A model generated the notes under the pieces. That model was not told where the DNA came from and did no database searches. It worked only from the letters and a program-made list of their open reading frames with translations. A program made the position numbers and the translations under genes. Shown in pieces: positions 44,992 to 52,207 of a stretch of 64,000 bases of DNA. Within the stretch, counting starts at the first letter, position 1. The number at the start of each line of letters is the position of its first letter. The stretch spans positions 372,001 to 436,000 of the forward strand of contig CAVSUJ010000001.1 in the NCBI GenBank assembly GCA_963731205.1. Direction: 5' to 3'. This stretch comes from DATAZK01 sp963731205 (GTDB lineage Bacteria; Actinomycetota; Actinomycetes; Frankiales; Frankiaceae).

Positions 44992-45840
44992 ATGAGCGGC
45001 CGCTACGACCATGACGTGCTGGCTGGCGGGGCACCCGCGCGGATAGCGCGCATTCCTGAGGTCGCAGCCGATCCCGGGGTCGTCGTCGAGGACGCCGAGA
45101 GCGGCTTCTGCGGCGCCGTCGTCGATGTCGGCAAGGACCTGGTCCTGCTCGAGGACCGGTTCGGCAAGCGCCGCGCTTTTGCGCTGGAACCCGCCGCTTT
45201 CCGCTTCGAAGGGAAGCTGTGCACGCTGGTCAAGCCCAAGACCCGGGCGCGAGGCGGGGCGCAGCGGACCGCATCCGGGTCGCGGGCTGTTGCGTACGCC
45301 CCCGCCCGCGTTGCCCGGGCCAGCCGGCTGCTGGTCGAGGGGCTGCACGACGCGGCGCTCATCGAGCGCATCTGGGGTGACGATCTGCGTATCGAAGGTG
45401 TCGTCGTGGAGATCCTGAACGGCGTCGACGTCCTGCCTGAGGTCGTACGCGAATTCCGGCCGGGCCCCACGCGCCGGCTCGGCGTGCTCGTGGACCATCT
45501 CGTGAGCGGCAGCAAGGAAGCAGCCATAGCTGCCGAGGTCGCTGCGCTGAACGCGGAGCACGTGCTGGTCACCGGCCATCCCTACGTCGACGTCTGGCAG
45601 GCCGTGAAGCCTTCGGCCATCGGTATCGCCGGGTGGCCGCAGATCCCCCGCGGAACCGACTGGAAGACGGGCGTCTGCGCCGAGCTGGGCTGGCCGGATC
45701 CGGCCACCGGATGGCGGACGGTTTTGGCGGGGGTCAACTCGTTCACCGATCTCGAGGTCCCGCTGCTCACTGCAGTGGAGCAGCTGATCGACTTCGTCAC
45801 GGCCATCCCGGACGACCCTGATTCCCCCGCCATCTCGTGA
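44992..45840 (+). CDS. DUF3097 family protein
   Basis: A 282-residue member of DUF3097, conserved in actinobacteria. N-terminal RYDHDVLAGGAPARIARIPEV and VVVEDAESGFCGAVVDVGKD, then LEDRFGKRRAFALEP form the first domain; the second begins at ASRLLVEGLHDAALIERIWGDDLRIEG, whose VEG...D layout resembles TOPRIM-like folds, with LGVLVDHLVSGSKE and VLVTGHPYVDVWQAVKP. Biochemical function unknown. It starts the co-directional block leading to gcvH; its stop overlaps the next GTG by 4 nt. Confidence 0.85.
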   Translation: MSGRYDHDVLAGGAPARIARIPEVAADPGVVVEDAESGFCGAVVDVGKDLVLLEDRFGKRRAFALEPAAFRFEGKLCTLVKPKTRARGGAQRTASGSRAVAYAPARVARASRLLVEGLHDAALIERIWGDDLRIEGVVVEILNGVDVLPEVVREFRPGPTRRLGVLVDHLVSGSKEAAIAAEVAALNAEHVLVTGHPYVDVWQAVKPSAIGIAGWPQIPRGTDWKTGVCAELGWPDPATGWRTVLAGVNSFTDLEVPLLTAVEQLIDFVTAIPDDPDSPAIS

Positions 45841-46685
45841 GTGGCCCGGTCGCGCTCCTCGACGCCATCGTCCGCGATGCGCTCGATCCCAGCTACGCCG
45901 AGGCGGCCGCCCGTCCGCGTCGGCAGCCCACCCCCTCGGGGAGGGGCCGAGCCGTCGTCGGCGTTGCGCTGCTCGCGATCGTCGGGACGCTCTGTGGACT
46001 CGCGATCTTCGCCCAGCACAAGAGCGCGCCCGAAGTCGGCGCGGCACGCACTGCGCTGGCCGGGGACGCCGATGAGCGCACCCAACAGGTGAACCAGCTC
46101 GAGCGGAGCCTGGCGGCCGACCAGCGCCAGCTCTCCGTCCTGCAGCAGCAGCGGCTGCAGTCGACCTCGGCGGGGCGGGCGCTCGCCCGGCAGGAGGCAG
46201 TGCTTCAGGCAGCCTTGGGCCGGACAGCGACGAGCGGGCCCGGCGTCACGGTCACGGTCACCGATGTGCTGACCTCTGCCGCGCCCGACGCCGGTGACCG
46301 CCCGCAGGGGCAGCTCGCCCAGCGCACCGGTCAGGTCACCGACCACGACCTGCAAAACGTCGTGAACGCGCTCTGGGCGGCCGGGGCGCGGGCGATCGGG
46401 GTCGGCGGGGTGCGGCTCGGTCCTCAGACCGCCATTCGTACCGCCGGCCAGACGATTCTCGTCGACTTCAAGCCGTTGAGCAGCCCCTATGTGGTGACGG
46501 CCATCGGCGGGGCGGGACTGGAATCCAGCGCCGGGCACTCGTCCGCGCTGATCGCGCTGGGCTCGGGCTCTGCCGGCACCCATCCCGACGTCGCCATCCG
46601 GGCGTTCTCGAAGCTGACGCTGCCCGCCGCCGGCACGACCGATTCCACCCTCAAGGCGCGTCCGCTCACCGGAGGCCACTCGTGA
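45837..46685 (+). CDS. DUF881 family membrane-anchored protein (upstream copy)
   Basis: A 282-residue bitopic protein: cytoplasmic N-terminus, one membrane segment (VVGVALLAIVGTLCGLAIF, about residues 42-60), a coiled coil (RTQQVNQLERSLAADQRQLSVLQQQRLQ) and the extracytoplasmic DUF881 domain (GPGVTVTVTDV, DLQNVVNALWAAGARAIGVGGVRLGP, SPYVVTAIG). In M. tuberculosis the matching gene (Rv1823) lies in the same place before sbp. The family resembles YlxW/X and is linked to cell division by position. It overlaps both neighbours by 4 nt. Confidence 0.88.
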   Translation: MSGPVALLDAIVRDALDPSYAEAAARPRRQPTPSGRGRAVVGVALLAIVGTLCGLAIFAQHKSAPEVGAARTALAGDADERTQQVNQLERSLAADQRQLSVLQQQRLQSTSAGRALARQEAVLQAALGRTATSGPGVTVTVTDVLTSAAPDAGDRPQGQLAQRTGQVTDHDLQNVVNALWAAGARAIGVGGVRLGPQTAIRTAGQTILVDFKPLSSPYVVTAIGGAGLESSAGHSSALIALGSGSAGTHPDVAIRAFSKLTLPAAGTTDSTLKARPLTGGHS

Positions 46686-47014
46686 TCGGTATCGCGGCCC
46701 TGGTGGCCGGTCTGCTCGTCGGGCTGATCCTGCAGCCGACCGCGCCGGGCTGGCTGGAGCCCTACTTGCCGATCGCGATCGTGGCAGCGCTCGACGCCGT
46801 CTTCGGGGCTGCGCGCGCCGCTCTGGACGGGCTCTTCGACGACCGCGTCTTCGTCGTCTCCTTCGTCTCGAACGTGCTGGTCGCGGCGCTGATCGTGTTC
46901 CTCGGTGACAAGCTCGGCGTCGGTACCCAGCTCTCCACCGCCGTCGTCGTGGTCCTCGGCATCCGGATCTTCAGCAATGCCGCCGCGATCCGCCGCCACC
47001 TTTTCAAGGCCTGA
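46682..47014 (+). CDS. sbp: Small basic protein family membrane protein (DUF1290)
   Basis: A 110-residue membrane protein of the Sbp/DUF1290 family. Three hydrophobic segments: IGIAALVAGLLVGLILQ, YLPIAIVAALDAVFGAARAAL and FVVSFVSNVLVAALIVFLGDKLG, with a further one near AVVVVLGIRIFSNAA. Sbp is encoded beside division genes in Bacillus and between two DUF881 genes in actinobacteria, as here. Molecular role unknown. GTG start overlaps the previous stop. Confidence 0.88.
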   Translation: MIGIAALVAGLLVGLILQPTAPGWLEPYLPIAIVAALDAVFGAARAALDGLFDDRVFVVSFVSNVLVAALIVFLGDKLGVGTQLSTAVVVVLGIRIFSNAAAIRRHLFKA

Positions 47015-47021
47015 CCACCCG

Positions 47022-47717
47022 ATGTCGCAGGCACTCCCCACCGCTCCCGGCTCTCGGCGGAGCAACCGCCGGCTTCGCCTGGTCGGCCTGCTACTGCTGG
47101 CGCTGCTGGGATTCGGGCTGGCCGCGAGCGTCCGATCCCAGCGCACGGCCTCGACCCTGGCGACCACCCGGCCCAGCGACCTGGTGCGGATCCTCGATGA
47201 CCTCGACGCTCGGGCCGCGGTGCTGCGCGGGCAGATCACCGAGCTGCAGAACACCCGCGCGCGGCTGTCGGGCAGCGGGTCCGACGCCGCCGCTCTGGCC
47301 GAGGCCCGGACGCGGACGCAGGACCTCGCCATCCTGGCGGGGACCATCGCGGCGCAAGGCCCCGGCATCGAAGTGACCGTCGCCGACCCGCAGCATGCCG
47401 TCACCGCCGAAGTCCTTGTCGACACGGTCGAGGAGCTTCGCGACGCCGGCGCCGAGACGCTCGAGCTCTCCGGTGTCCGGTTGGGCGCCACGTCGTGGAT
47501 AGAGGACACGAATACGGGCCTGTCGGTGGACGGTCACGCCGAGCAGCCGCCGTATCTCATCCGGGCCATCGGGGATCCTCCGACCATGCAGAAGGCGCTG
47601 GAGATTCCCGGTGGGGTGGTCGACACGGTGGATGCCCGCGCTGGAGCCGCCGCGACGATCAAGACCGTCCAGGATGAGCAGATTCGCTCGTTGCGGGTGC
47701 TGCCGCCCACTGGATAG
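47022..47717 (+). CDS. DUF881 family membrane-anchored protein (downstream copy)
   Basis: A 231-residue second DUF881 protein (Rv1825-like): basic N-terminus, membrane segment LRLVGLLLLALLGFGLAASV (residues ~18-37), coiled coil (VRILDDLDARAAVLRGQITELQNTRARL) and DUF881 core (AAQGPGIEVTVADPQ, VDTVEELRDAGAETLELSGVRLGATSW, PPYLIRAIGDPPTMQKALEIPGG). ATG 47022 is 7 nt after the sbp stop; the longer frame starts inside sbp and is rejected. Together the two copies and Sbp probably form one envelope complex. Confidence 0.88.
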   Translation: MSQALPTAPGSRRSNRRLRLVGLLLLALLGFGLAASVRSQRTASTLATTRPSDLVRILDDLDARAAVLRGQITELQNTRARLSGSGSDAAALAEARTRTQDLAILAGTIAAQGPGIEVTVADPQHAVTAEVLVDTVEELRDAGAETLELSGVRLGATSWIEDTNTGLSVDGHAEQPPYLIRAIGDPPTMQKALEIPGGVVDTVDARAGAAATIKTVQDEQIRSLRVLPPTG

Positions 47718-47780
47718 GCTCAATCGCCGCCGTCGCCGCTTGGGCGAACTCCCGATGAACCAAGGAGATCTCAGAGCCGC

Positions 47781-48197
47781 ATGGCCGAGTACCCGCAAGA
47801 CCTGAAGTACACCGCCGAGCACGAGTGGGTGAAGCCGGCCGACGGCAGCACGGGCGGCGAGGGCGCCGGCGGGGTGGTGGTGCGCGTCGGGATCACCGGG
47901 TATGCGCAGGACGCGCTCGGCGACATCGTTTTCGTCTCCCTGCCCGCCGCAGGAACCACCGTGTCCGCCGGCGACGCGCTCGGCGAGGTCGAGTCGACCA
48001 AGAGCGTGTCCGACGTGTACGCGCCGCTCGACGGTGAGGTCGTCGCCCGTAACGAGGAGCTCACCAGCACGCCGGAGCTGATCAACTCTGACCCGTACGG
48101 CGAGGGGTGGCTCGTCGAGATCCGGGTCAGCGAGCCGGCCGCGCTGGAGGGGCTGCTCGACGCGCAGGGGTACGCCTCGCACGTCTCTGCCCACTGA
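47781..48197 (+). CDS. gcvH: Glycine cleavage system H protein
   Basis: A 138-residue lipoyl-carrier protein that shuttles the aminomethyl group between the P and T proteins. The lipoylated Lys is K74 in EVESTKSVSDVYAP. The N-terminal EHEWV and the NSDPYGEGWLVEI end are typical. It carries a ~10-residue Gly-rich insert (DGSTGGEGAGG) in the first beta-hairpin compared with standard 125-130-residue GcvH. The neighbouring garA gene codes for a regulator of 2-oxoglutarate metabolism, a conserved actinobacterial linkage. AAGGAG precedes the ATG. Confidence 0.95.
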   Translation: MAEYPQDLKYTAEHEWVKPADGSTGGEGAGGVVVRVGITGYAQDALGDIVFVSLPAAGTTVSAGDALGEVESTKSVSDVYAPLDGEVVARNEELTSTPELINSDPYGEGWLVEIRVSEPAALEGLLDAQGYASHVSAH

Positions 48198-48333
48198 ACG
48201 TCTCCGCCCACTAACCTGTGCGGCGGCGTCCCGGGGGACGCGGAACGCCCGAACCCTGACCGAGTTTGCGGCGTTATGTCGGATTAGATGCACGTGTTGG
48301 ACGCAGGGCAGCACGGAGGGGAGCCGGGGTCGC

Positions 48334-48870
48334 GTGTTCTGTACTCGTTGCGGGCAGCAGAATCCGCCGGACGCACATTTCTGCGCCCGTTGCGGGCAGG
48401 AGCTGCTGCGCCCGGGCGGGCCGGTCAGCGGTGAGCGGCTGACCGAGACGACCACGACGCTGAGCCCGGTCGCCGATGGCATTGACGCCGCCGAGGCCGA
48501 GCCGGCCGAGATCGTCACCGACAGCGAGGCACGGGCAGCCGTGGAGGCGCTGCCCGTCGGCGCGGCGCTGCTCGTGGTGAAGCGGGGTCCCAATGCGGGC
48601 AGCCGGTTCCTGCTCGACCGCGATCTCATCACCGCCGGGCGCCACCCTGACAGCGACATCTTCCTCGACGACGTGACGGTTTCGCGTCGTCACGCCGAAT
48701 TCCGCCGTACTCCGGAAGGCGGCTTCACGGTCGTTGACGTCGGCAGCCTGAACGGCACCTACCTCAAGCGGGGTCGTATCGATTCCGCCATGCTGCTCAG
48801 CAGCGGTGACGAGGTGCAGATCGGTAAGTTCCGGCTCACTTTCTTCGCCGCACCGGCTCGTCTCCACTGA
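48334..48870 (+). CDS. garA: FHA-domain signalling protein, GarA/OdhI-like, with zinc ribbon
   Basis: A 178-residue protein. N-terminal zinc ribbon (CTRCGQQNPPDAHFCARCG, Cys at 3, 6, 17 and 20), then the phosphorylation segment TETTTT (residues 37-42; the Thr site targeted by Pkn kinases in GarA), then an FHA domain (LLDRDLITAGRHPDSDIFLDD, TVSRRHAEF, SLNGTYLKRG). Family role: in the unphosphorylated state it binds 2-oxoglutarate dehydrogenase and glutamate-metabolism enzymes, linking kinase signalling to carbon/nitrogen balance. M. tuberculosis GarA lacks a zinc ribbon. A Ser/Thr kinase gene is nearby (54106-55260) and could be a partner. Confidence 0.9.
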   Translation: MFCTRCGQQNPPDAHFCARCGQELLRPGGPVSGERLTETTTTLSPVADGIDAAEAEPAEIVTDSEARAAVEALPVGAALLVVKRGPNAGSRFLLDRDLITAGRHPDSDIFLDDVTVSRRHAEFRRTPEGGFTVVDVGSLNGTYLKRGRIDSAMLLSSGDEVQIGKFRLTFFAAPARLH

Positions 48871-48889
48871 TGTCAGCAGAGGTCGCCGC

Positions 48890-49777
48890 ATGACGTCCCC
48901 GATGCCTTCCCACCTGCCGTCGTCCGCTCCGGAGTCGCGGCGGCACCATCCCGGCGCGGAGCACAATCCGCCCGCCCAGCTCGCACTCGCCGAGGACCTC
49001 ACGCCGGCGCCGGTGCACGGCGGCTCCGACATGACGATCGGGGAGGTGCTCACCGCTCTGCTCGCCGACTTCCCCGAGCTCACGATCAGCAAAATCCGCT
49101 ACTACGAGCGCCAGGGCCTGCTGCGCCCGGCACGCAGCGCCGCCGGGTACCGCAAATTCTCCCCGGCTGACGTCGCCCGGCTGCACTACATCCTCACCGC
49201 GGCGCGCGATCAGTACCTGCCGCTGAAGGTCATCAAGGAGCGGCTCGAGGCAGCCGACGCGGGTGGGATCGACCCTGCGCTGACCGAGTTCGAGGCGCCG
49301 GAGCAAGGAGCCGCCGAGCCCGCCGTGCCCCCCGCGTCGGCAGGGCCCCCGGCCGCGCGCCGGGGTCTGGGCGTCGGACCCGAGCTGTTCGACTTCGAGA
49401 CCAGCGACATCAGGCTCACCCGCCGGGAACTGATGCGCGACAGCGGATTGGACAACGAGCAGCTGACCGAGCTCGAGGCGTACGGGCTGATCGCGCCGCG
49501 CGGCTCGAGCACCACCTACGAGGCCGAGGCGCTGGTGATCGCGCGCATCGTGGCCGAGTTGAGCGCCTACGGATTCCAGGCGCGCCACCTGCGCCCGGTG
49601 AAGGCCGCCGTCGACCGCGAGGTGGGCCTGATCGAGCAGGTGCTGACCCCATTGGTGCGTCAGCCTTCACGTGAAGGCCGGGCCCGCGCAGAGACGCATG
49701 CCCGCGAGTACGCGGCGCTCTCGGTCCGGTTGCACGTCGCCCTGCTCGAAGCGGCGCTGCGGGCGACCCTGCGCTGA
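48890..49777 (+). CDS. ftsR: MerR family transcriptional regulator (FtsR-like)
   Basis: A 295-residue regulator matching Rv1828/FtsR by sequence and position. A disordered N-terminal ~45 residues precede the MerR helix-turn-helix TIGEVLTALLADFPELTISKIRYYERQGLL, wing RSAAGYRKFSPADVARLHYI, then an Ala/Pro-rich linker and an alpha-helical C-terminal domain (LTRRELMRDSGLDNEQLTELEAYGLI; ARIVAELSAYGFQARHLRPVK). FtsR activates ftsZ expression in Corynebacterium. ATG 48890 follows AGAGG; a longer frame overlapping garA is rejected. Confidence 0.88.
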   Translation: MTSPMPSHLPSSAPESRRHHPGAEHNPPAQLALAEDLTPAPVHGGSDMTIGEVLTALLADFPELTISKIRYYERQGLLRPARSAAGYRKFSPADVARLHYILTAARDQYLPLKVIKERLEAADAGGIDPALTEFEAPEQGAAEPAVPPASAGPPAARRGLGVGPELFDFETSDIRLTRRELMRDSGLDNEQLTELEAYGLIAPRGSSTTYEAEALVIARIVAELSAYGFQARHLRPVKAAVDREVGLIEQVLTPLVRQPSREGRARAETHAREYAALSVRLHVALLEAALRATLR

Positions 49778-49934
49778 CTCCCCACGCCGTTCTCACTCCT
49801 GTCACGCCGAGTTGCTCGCCGCTGTTCTTACTGCGCGTTCGCCTTGGGCGAGGGGGCTCGCCACGGGCACGAAACGGCAGGCCCTAGCGTTGGTGAAGAG
49901 TTAGGGTCAAGACCTACCGGGAGGAGGTGTCGCC

Positions 49935-50417
49935 GTGCACCGGCTGGACATCGTGGGTGTGCGAGTGGAGCTTCCCTCGAAGCAGCCGATCGTCCTGCTC
50001 CGGGAGGTCGGCGGTGAGCGCTACCTGCCGATCTGGATCGGCGCCGTCGAGGCGACGGCGATCGCGTTCGCCCAGGAGGGCATCGTCACGGCCCGCCCCC
50101 TCACGCACGACCTGATGCGCGACACACTGCGCGCTCTCGGCACCGAGCTCTCCCAGGTCACGATCAACGATCTGCAGAACGGTGTGTTCTTCGCGACGCT
50201 GCACTTCGGTAATGGGGTCGAGGTGTCGGCCCGTCCCTCTGACGCGATCGCGCTCGCGATGCGGATGGAGGTTCCGGTCTTCGGGTCCGACTCCGTGCTC
50301 GATGAAGCCGGAATCTCGGTGCCCGACGATGCGCCGGCCGATGACGACGGCGAGGTCGAGCGTTTCCGCGAGTTCCTCGACCAGATCTCGCCGGAGGACT
50401 TCAACACCGGCTCCTGA
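49935..50417 (+). CDS. DUF151 / bifunctional nuclease family protein
   Basis: A 160-residue protein of the BFN/DUF151 family (Rv1829-like). Core motifs: LDIVGVRVELPSKQPIVLLRE, RYLPIWIGAVEATAIAFA, RPLTHDLMRDTLRAL, GVFFATLHFGNGVEVSARPSDAIALAMR, then an acidic tail (DDAPADDDGEVERFREFL). Homologues have reported nuclease activity; the role in actinobacteria is unresolved. GTG start with GGGAGGAGG. It lies between two MerR-type regulators, the conserved arrangement. Confidence 0.9.
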   Translation: MHRLDIVGVRVELPSKQPIVLLREVGGERYLPIWIGAVEATAIAFAQEGIVTARPLTHDLMRDTLRALGTELSQVTINDLQNGVFFATLHFGNGVEVSARPSDAIALAMRMEVPVFGSDSVLDEAGISVPDDAPADDDGEVERFREFLDQISPEDFNTGS

Positions 50418-50614
50418 GCTCCGACCCGTTCTGGCGACAGTTCGTTCCGGCAGCGCTAGACCGTCCGGGTTACATCGGCGACACACCTTCAGGCATGCTT
50501 GATCGTGGGGGCTGTGGCTCGTACGGTCAGTCTCCCGGCAATGAGCAAGGCGAAGGGCGGGAGACTCGTGCGCAGCAGCGTGATCGGCCAGGCAGCCCGT
50601 CCGGGTGCCGTGCG

Positions 50615-51157
50615 ATGACGCGCCAGGTTCCGCTGAGCGAGCAGCCCGGTCTCTTCGCCACTGATGATCCCGCCGCCGCCGATGACATCGGTTACCTCGG
50701 CAAGACGGCGATGGAAGCTGCGGAGATCACCTACCGCCAGCTCGATTACTGGGCCCGCACCGGGCTCGTCGTCCCGAGCGTCCGGCCGGCCAAGGGCTCC
50801 GGCTCGCAGCGGCTCTACAGTTTCCGCGACATCTTGGTGCTGAAGATGGTCAAGCGGCTGCTCGATCTCGGGATCTCGCTGCAAAACGTCAAAGCGGCGA
50901 TCAACCATCTGCGCGAGATGGGCGTCGAGGATCTGGCCAGCGTCACGCTGATCAGCGATGGGGCGTCGGTCTACGAGATCACCTCGACGGATGAGCTGGT
51001 CGATCTGCTCGCGGGCGGCCAGGGTGTCTTCGCGATCGCCGTGGGCAAGGTTGCCTCGGAGACCCGGGGCCAGCTGGCCACGCTGCCGTCCGAGCGGGTC
51101 GTCGAGGAGAACGACGAGTTGGCCCAGCGCCGTCGCAAGCGGGCTGTCGGTTCCTAG
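50615..51157 (+). CDS. MerR family transcriptional regulator (Rv1830-like)
   Basis: A 180-residue MerR protein: KTAMEAAEITYRQLDYWARTGLVVPS (helix-turn-helix), PAKGSGSQRLYSFRDILVLKMVKRLLDLGISLQNVKAAINHL, then a compact sensing domain (LISDGASVYEITSTDELVDLLAGGQGVFAIAVGKV). It matches the M. tuberculosis gene that closes the same block (Rv1830). Target genes unknown here. ATG 50615 is chosen because the family begins shortly before PLSEQPGLF; the longer frame upstream is low-quality. Confidence 0.87.
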   Translation: MTRQVPLSEQPGLFATDDPAAADDIGYLGKTAMEAAEITYRQLDYWARTGLVVPSVRPAKGSGSQRLYSFRDILVLKMVKRLLDLGISLQNVKAAINHLREMGVEDLASVTLISDGASVYEITSTDELVDLLAGGQGVFAIAVGKVASETRGQLATLPSERVVEENDELAQRRRKRAVGS

Positions 51158-51177
51158 CTGAGATCAGCTTGCGCTGC

Positions 51178-51432
51178 TCAGGCGGCGTGAACGTCCTTGC
51201 GGATGCGCTGCTCGGGCATGCAGCCCGTCTTCGCGGACCCAGGCTTGCAACCGTCCTTGGCCCGGTGCGGCGCGACGACGGAGCAGTCCGGCAGCAGACC
51301 GCCGGTGTCTTCGAAGACGATGAGGCCGTTGCACAGCAAGCTCCAGCCCTGCTCCGGGTGACCGGACACCACCCGGGCCGCTTCGCGGTCGGGCTCTTGC
51401 GCGGATGGACACTGTGGCGTGTGCGGGCACAT
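51178..51432 (-). CDS. DUF5999 family small protein
   Basis: An 84-residue protein matching the actinobacterial DUF5999 family, function unknown: MCPHTPQCPSAQEPDREAA with Cys/His residues at the N-terminus, VSGHPEQGWSLLCNGLIVFEDTGGLLPD as the core, and APHRAKDG. It is convergent with the MerR gene, with about 20 nt between stops. Other frames in the same place are shadows. Confidence 0.8.
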   Translation of the reverse strand: MCPHTPQCPSAQEPDREAARVVSGHPEQGWSLLCNGLIVFEDTGGLLPDCSVVAPHRAKDGCKPGSAKTGCMPEQRIRKDVHAA

Positions 51433-51627
51433 CGGCGTGCTTCCTGCTTGTCGGCTGATAGTTGGTTCGCGTCCTGAACCAATGGTGCATCAGGGCGGGG
51501 CCCTATCGGCGCAAATCGCACATTCAAAACGCGCGGCGTTGCTGAATCGTTGCATTGGATTTGTTCGGGCACGCATTCCGCGGTGAATCGGTCACGCTGA
51601 TTTCGAGCGGTTTCACAGCAATCAGGG

Positions 51628-52182
51628 TCAGGTGCGGCCGTCGTCCTCTTGGGCCGATCGCATTTCCGGCGCGTACGGAATCCAATCGGCAAGCTCGACC
51701 GGCCAACCGTCGGCCTCAAGAGTGCTCACGACCGCCGGGTCGTCGTCGATGACCACCTCGACCCGGCGTCCCGTCGCCAGCCTGCGCAGTTCGCCGCGCT
51801 TGACGATCTTGGCGGGCCGGCGGTCATTCGCCCGGCGCATGATCAGTCGCGAGCTCGGCAGCCCGTGGCGGGCGAACCAGTCGAGGGTGGTCGCCCGCAG
51901 ATGCTCCGGCCGCCCGGTGAGCCAGATGATCTCGTGGTCGGCGGCGAGCGCCTGGACCCGCGCGATCCCCACGGTGAGCGGCGGGTCGTCGCCGGCTGCG
52001 GCGAAGAAGGCGTCCCAGTCGCGCGGCCGGGTGTCGAGGTGGTGCACCCGATGCCGCACATCGGCCACCACTCCGTCGACATCCACCACGGCGACCGGTC
52101 GCGGTTCGGCTCCGGAGGACACCGCCCGTGATTCGGCTCCGGAGGACACAGCTGAGGGCCCCTCGGGCGCAGAGTCGGACAT
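51628..52182 (-). CDS. HAD-superfamily phosphatase (polynucleotide kinase 3'-phosphatase-like)
   Basis: A 184-residue HAD protein. Motif I is VAVVDVDGVVADVRHRVHHL (DxD nucleophile pair), motif II IIWLTGRPEHLRATT, motif III lies in RRPAKIVKRGELRR, and motif IV VEVVIDDDP. It is similar to the phosphatase half of bacterial Pnkp-type repair enzymes, which also have the TGRP motif; the substrate is not certain. Although divergent from otsA, it lacks the OtsB cap insertion and is not a trehalose-phosphatase by sequence. The N-terminal 20 residues contain a 9-residue duplication (AVSSGAES / AVSSGAEP). Confidence 0.75.
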   Translation of the reverse strand: MSDSAPEGPSAVSSGAESRAVSSGAEPRPVAVVDVDGVVADVRHRVHHLDTRPRDWDAFFAAAGDDPPLTVGIARVQALAADHEIIWLTGRPEHLRATTLDWFARHGLPSSRLIMRRANDRRPAKIVKRGELRRLATGRRVEVVIDDDPAVVSTLEADGWPVELADWIPYAPEMRSAQEDDGRT

Positions 52183-52207
52183 CAGCAAAAGGTACGGTGA
52201 CCTCAAC

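Noticed and set aside
51628..52182. Trehalose-6-phosphate phosphatase (OtsB) next to otsA
   Set aside because: The HAD protein is too short, lacks the OtsB cap region, and its TGRP-type motifs fit a polynucleotide-phosphatase-like enzyme better.
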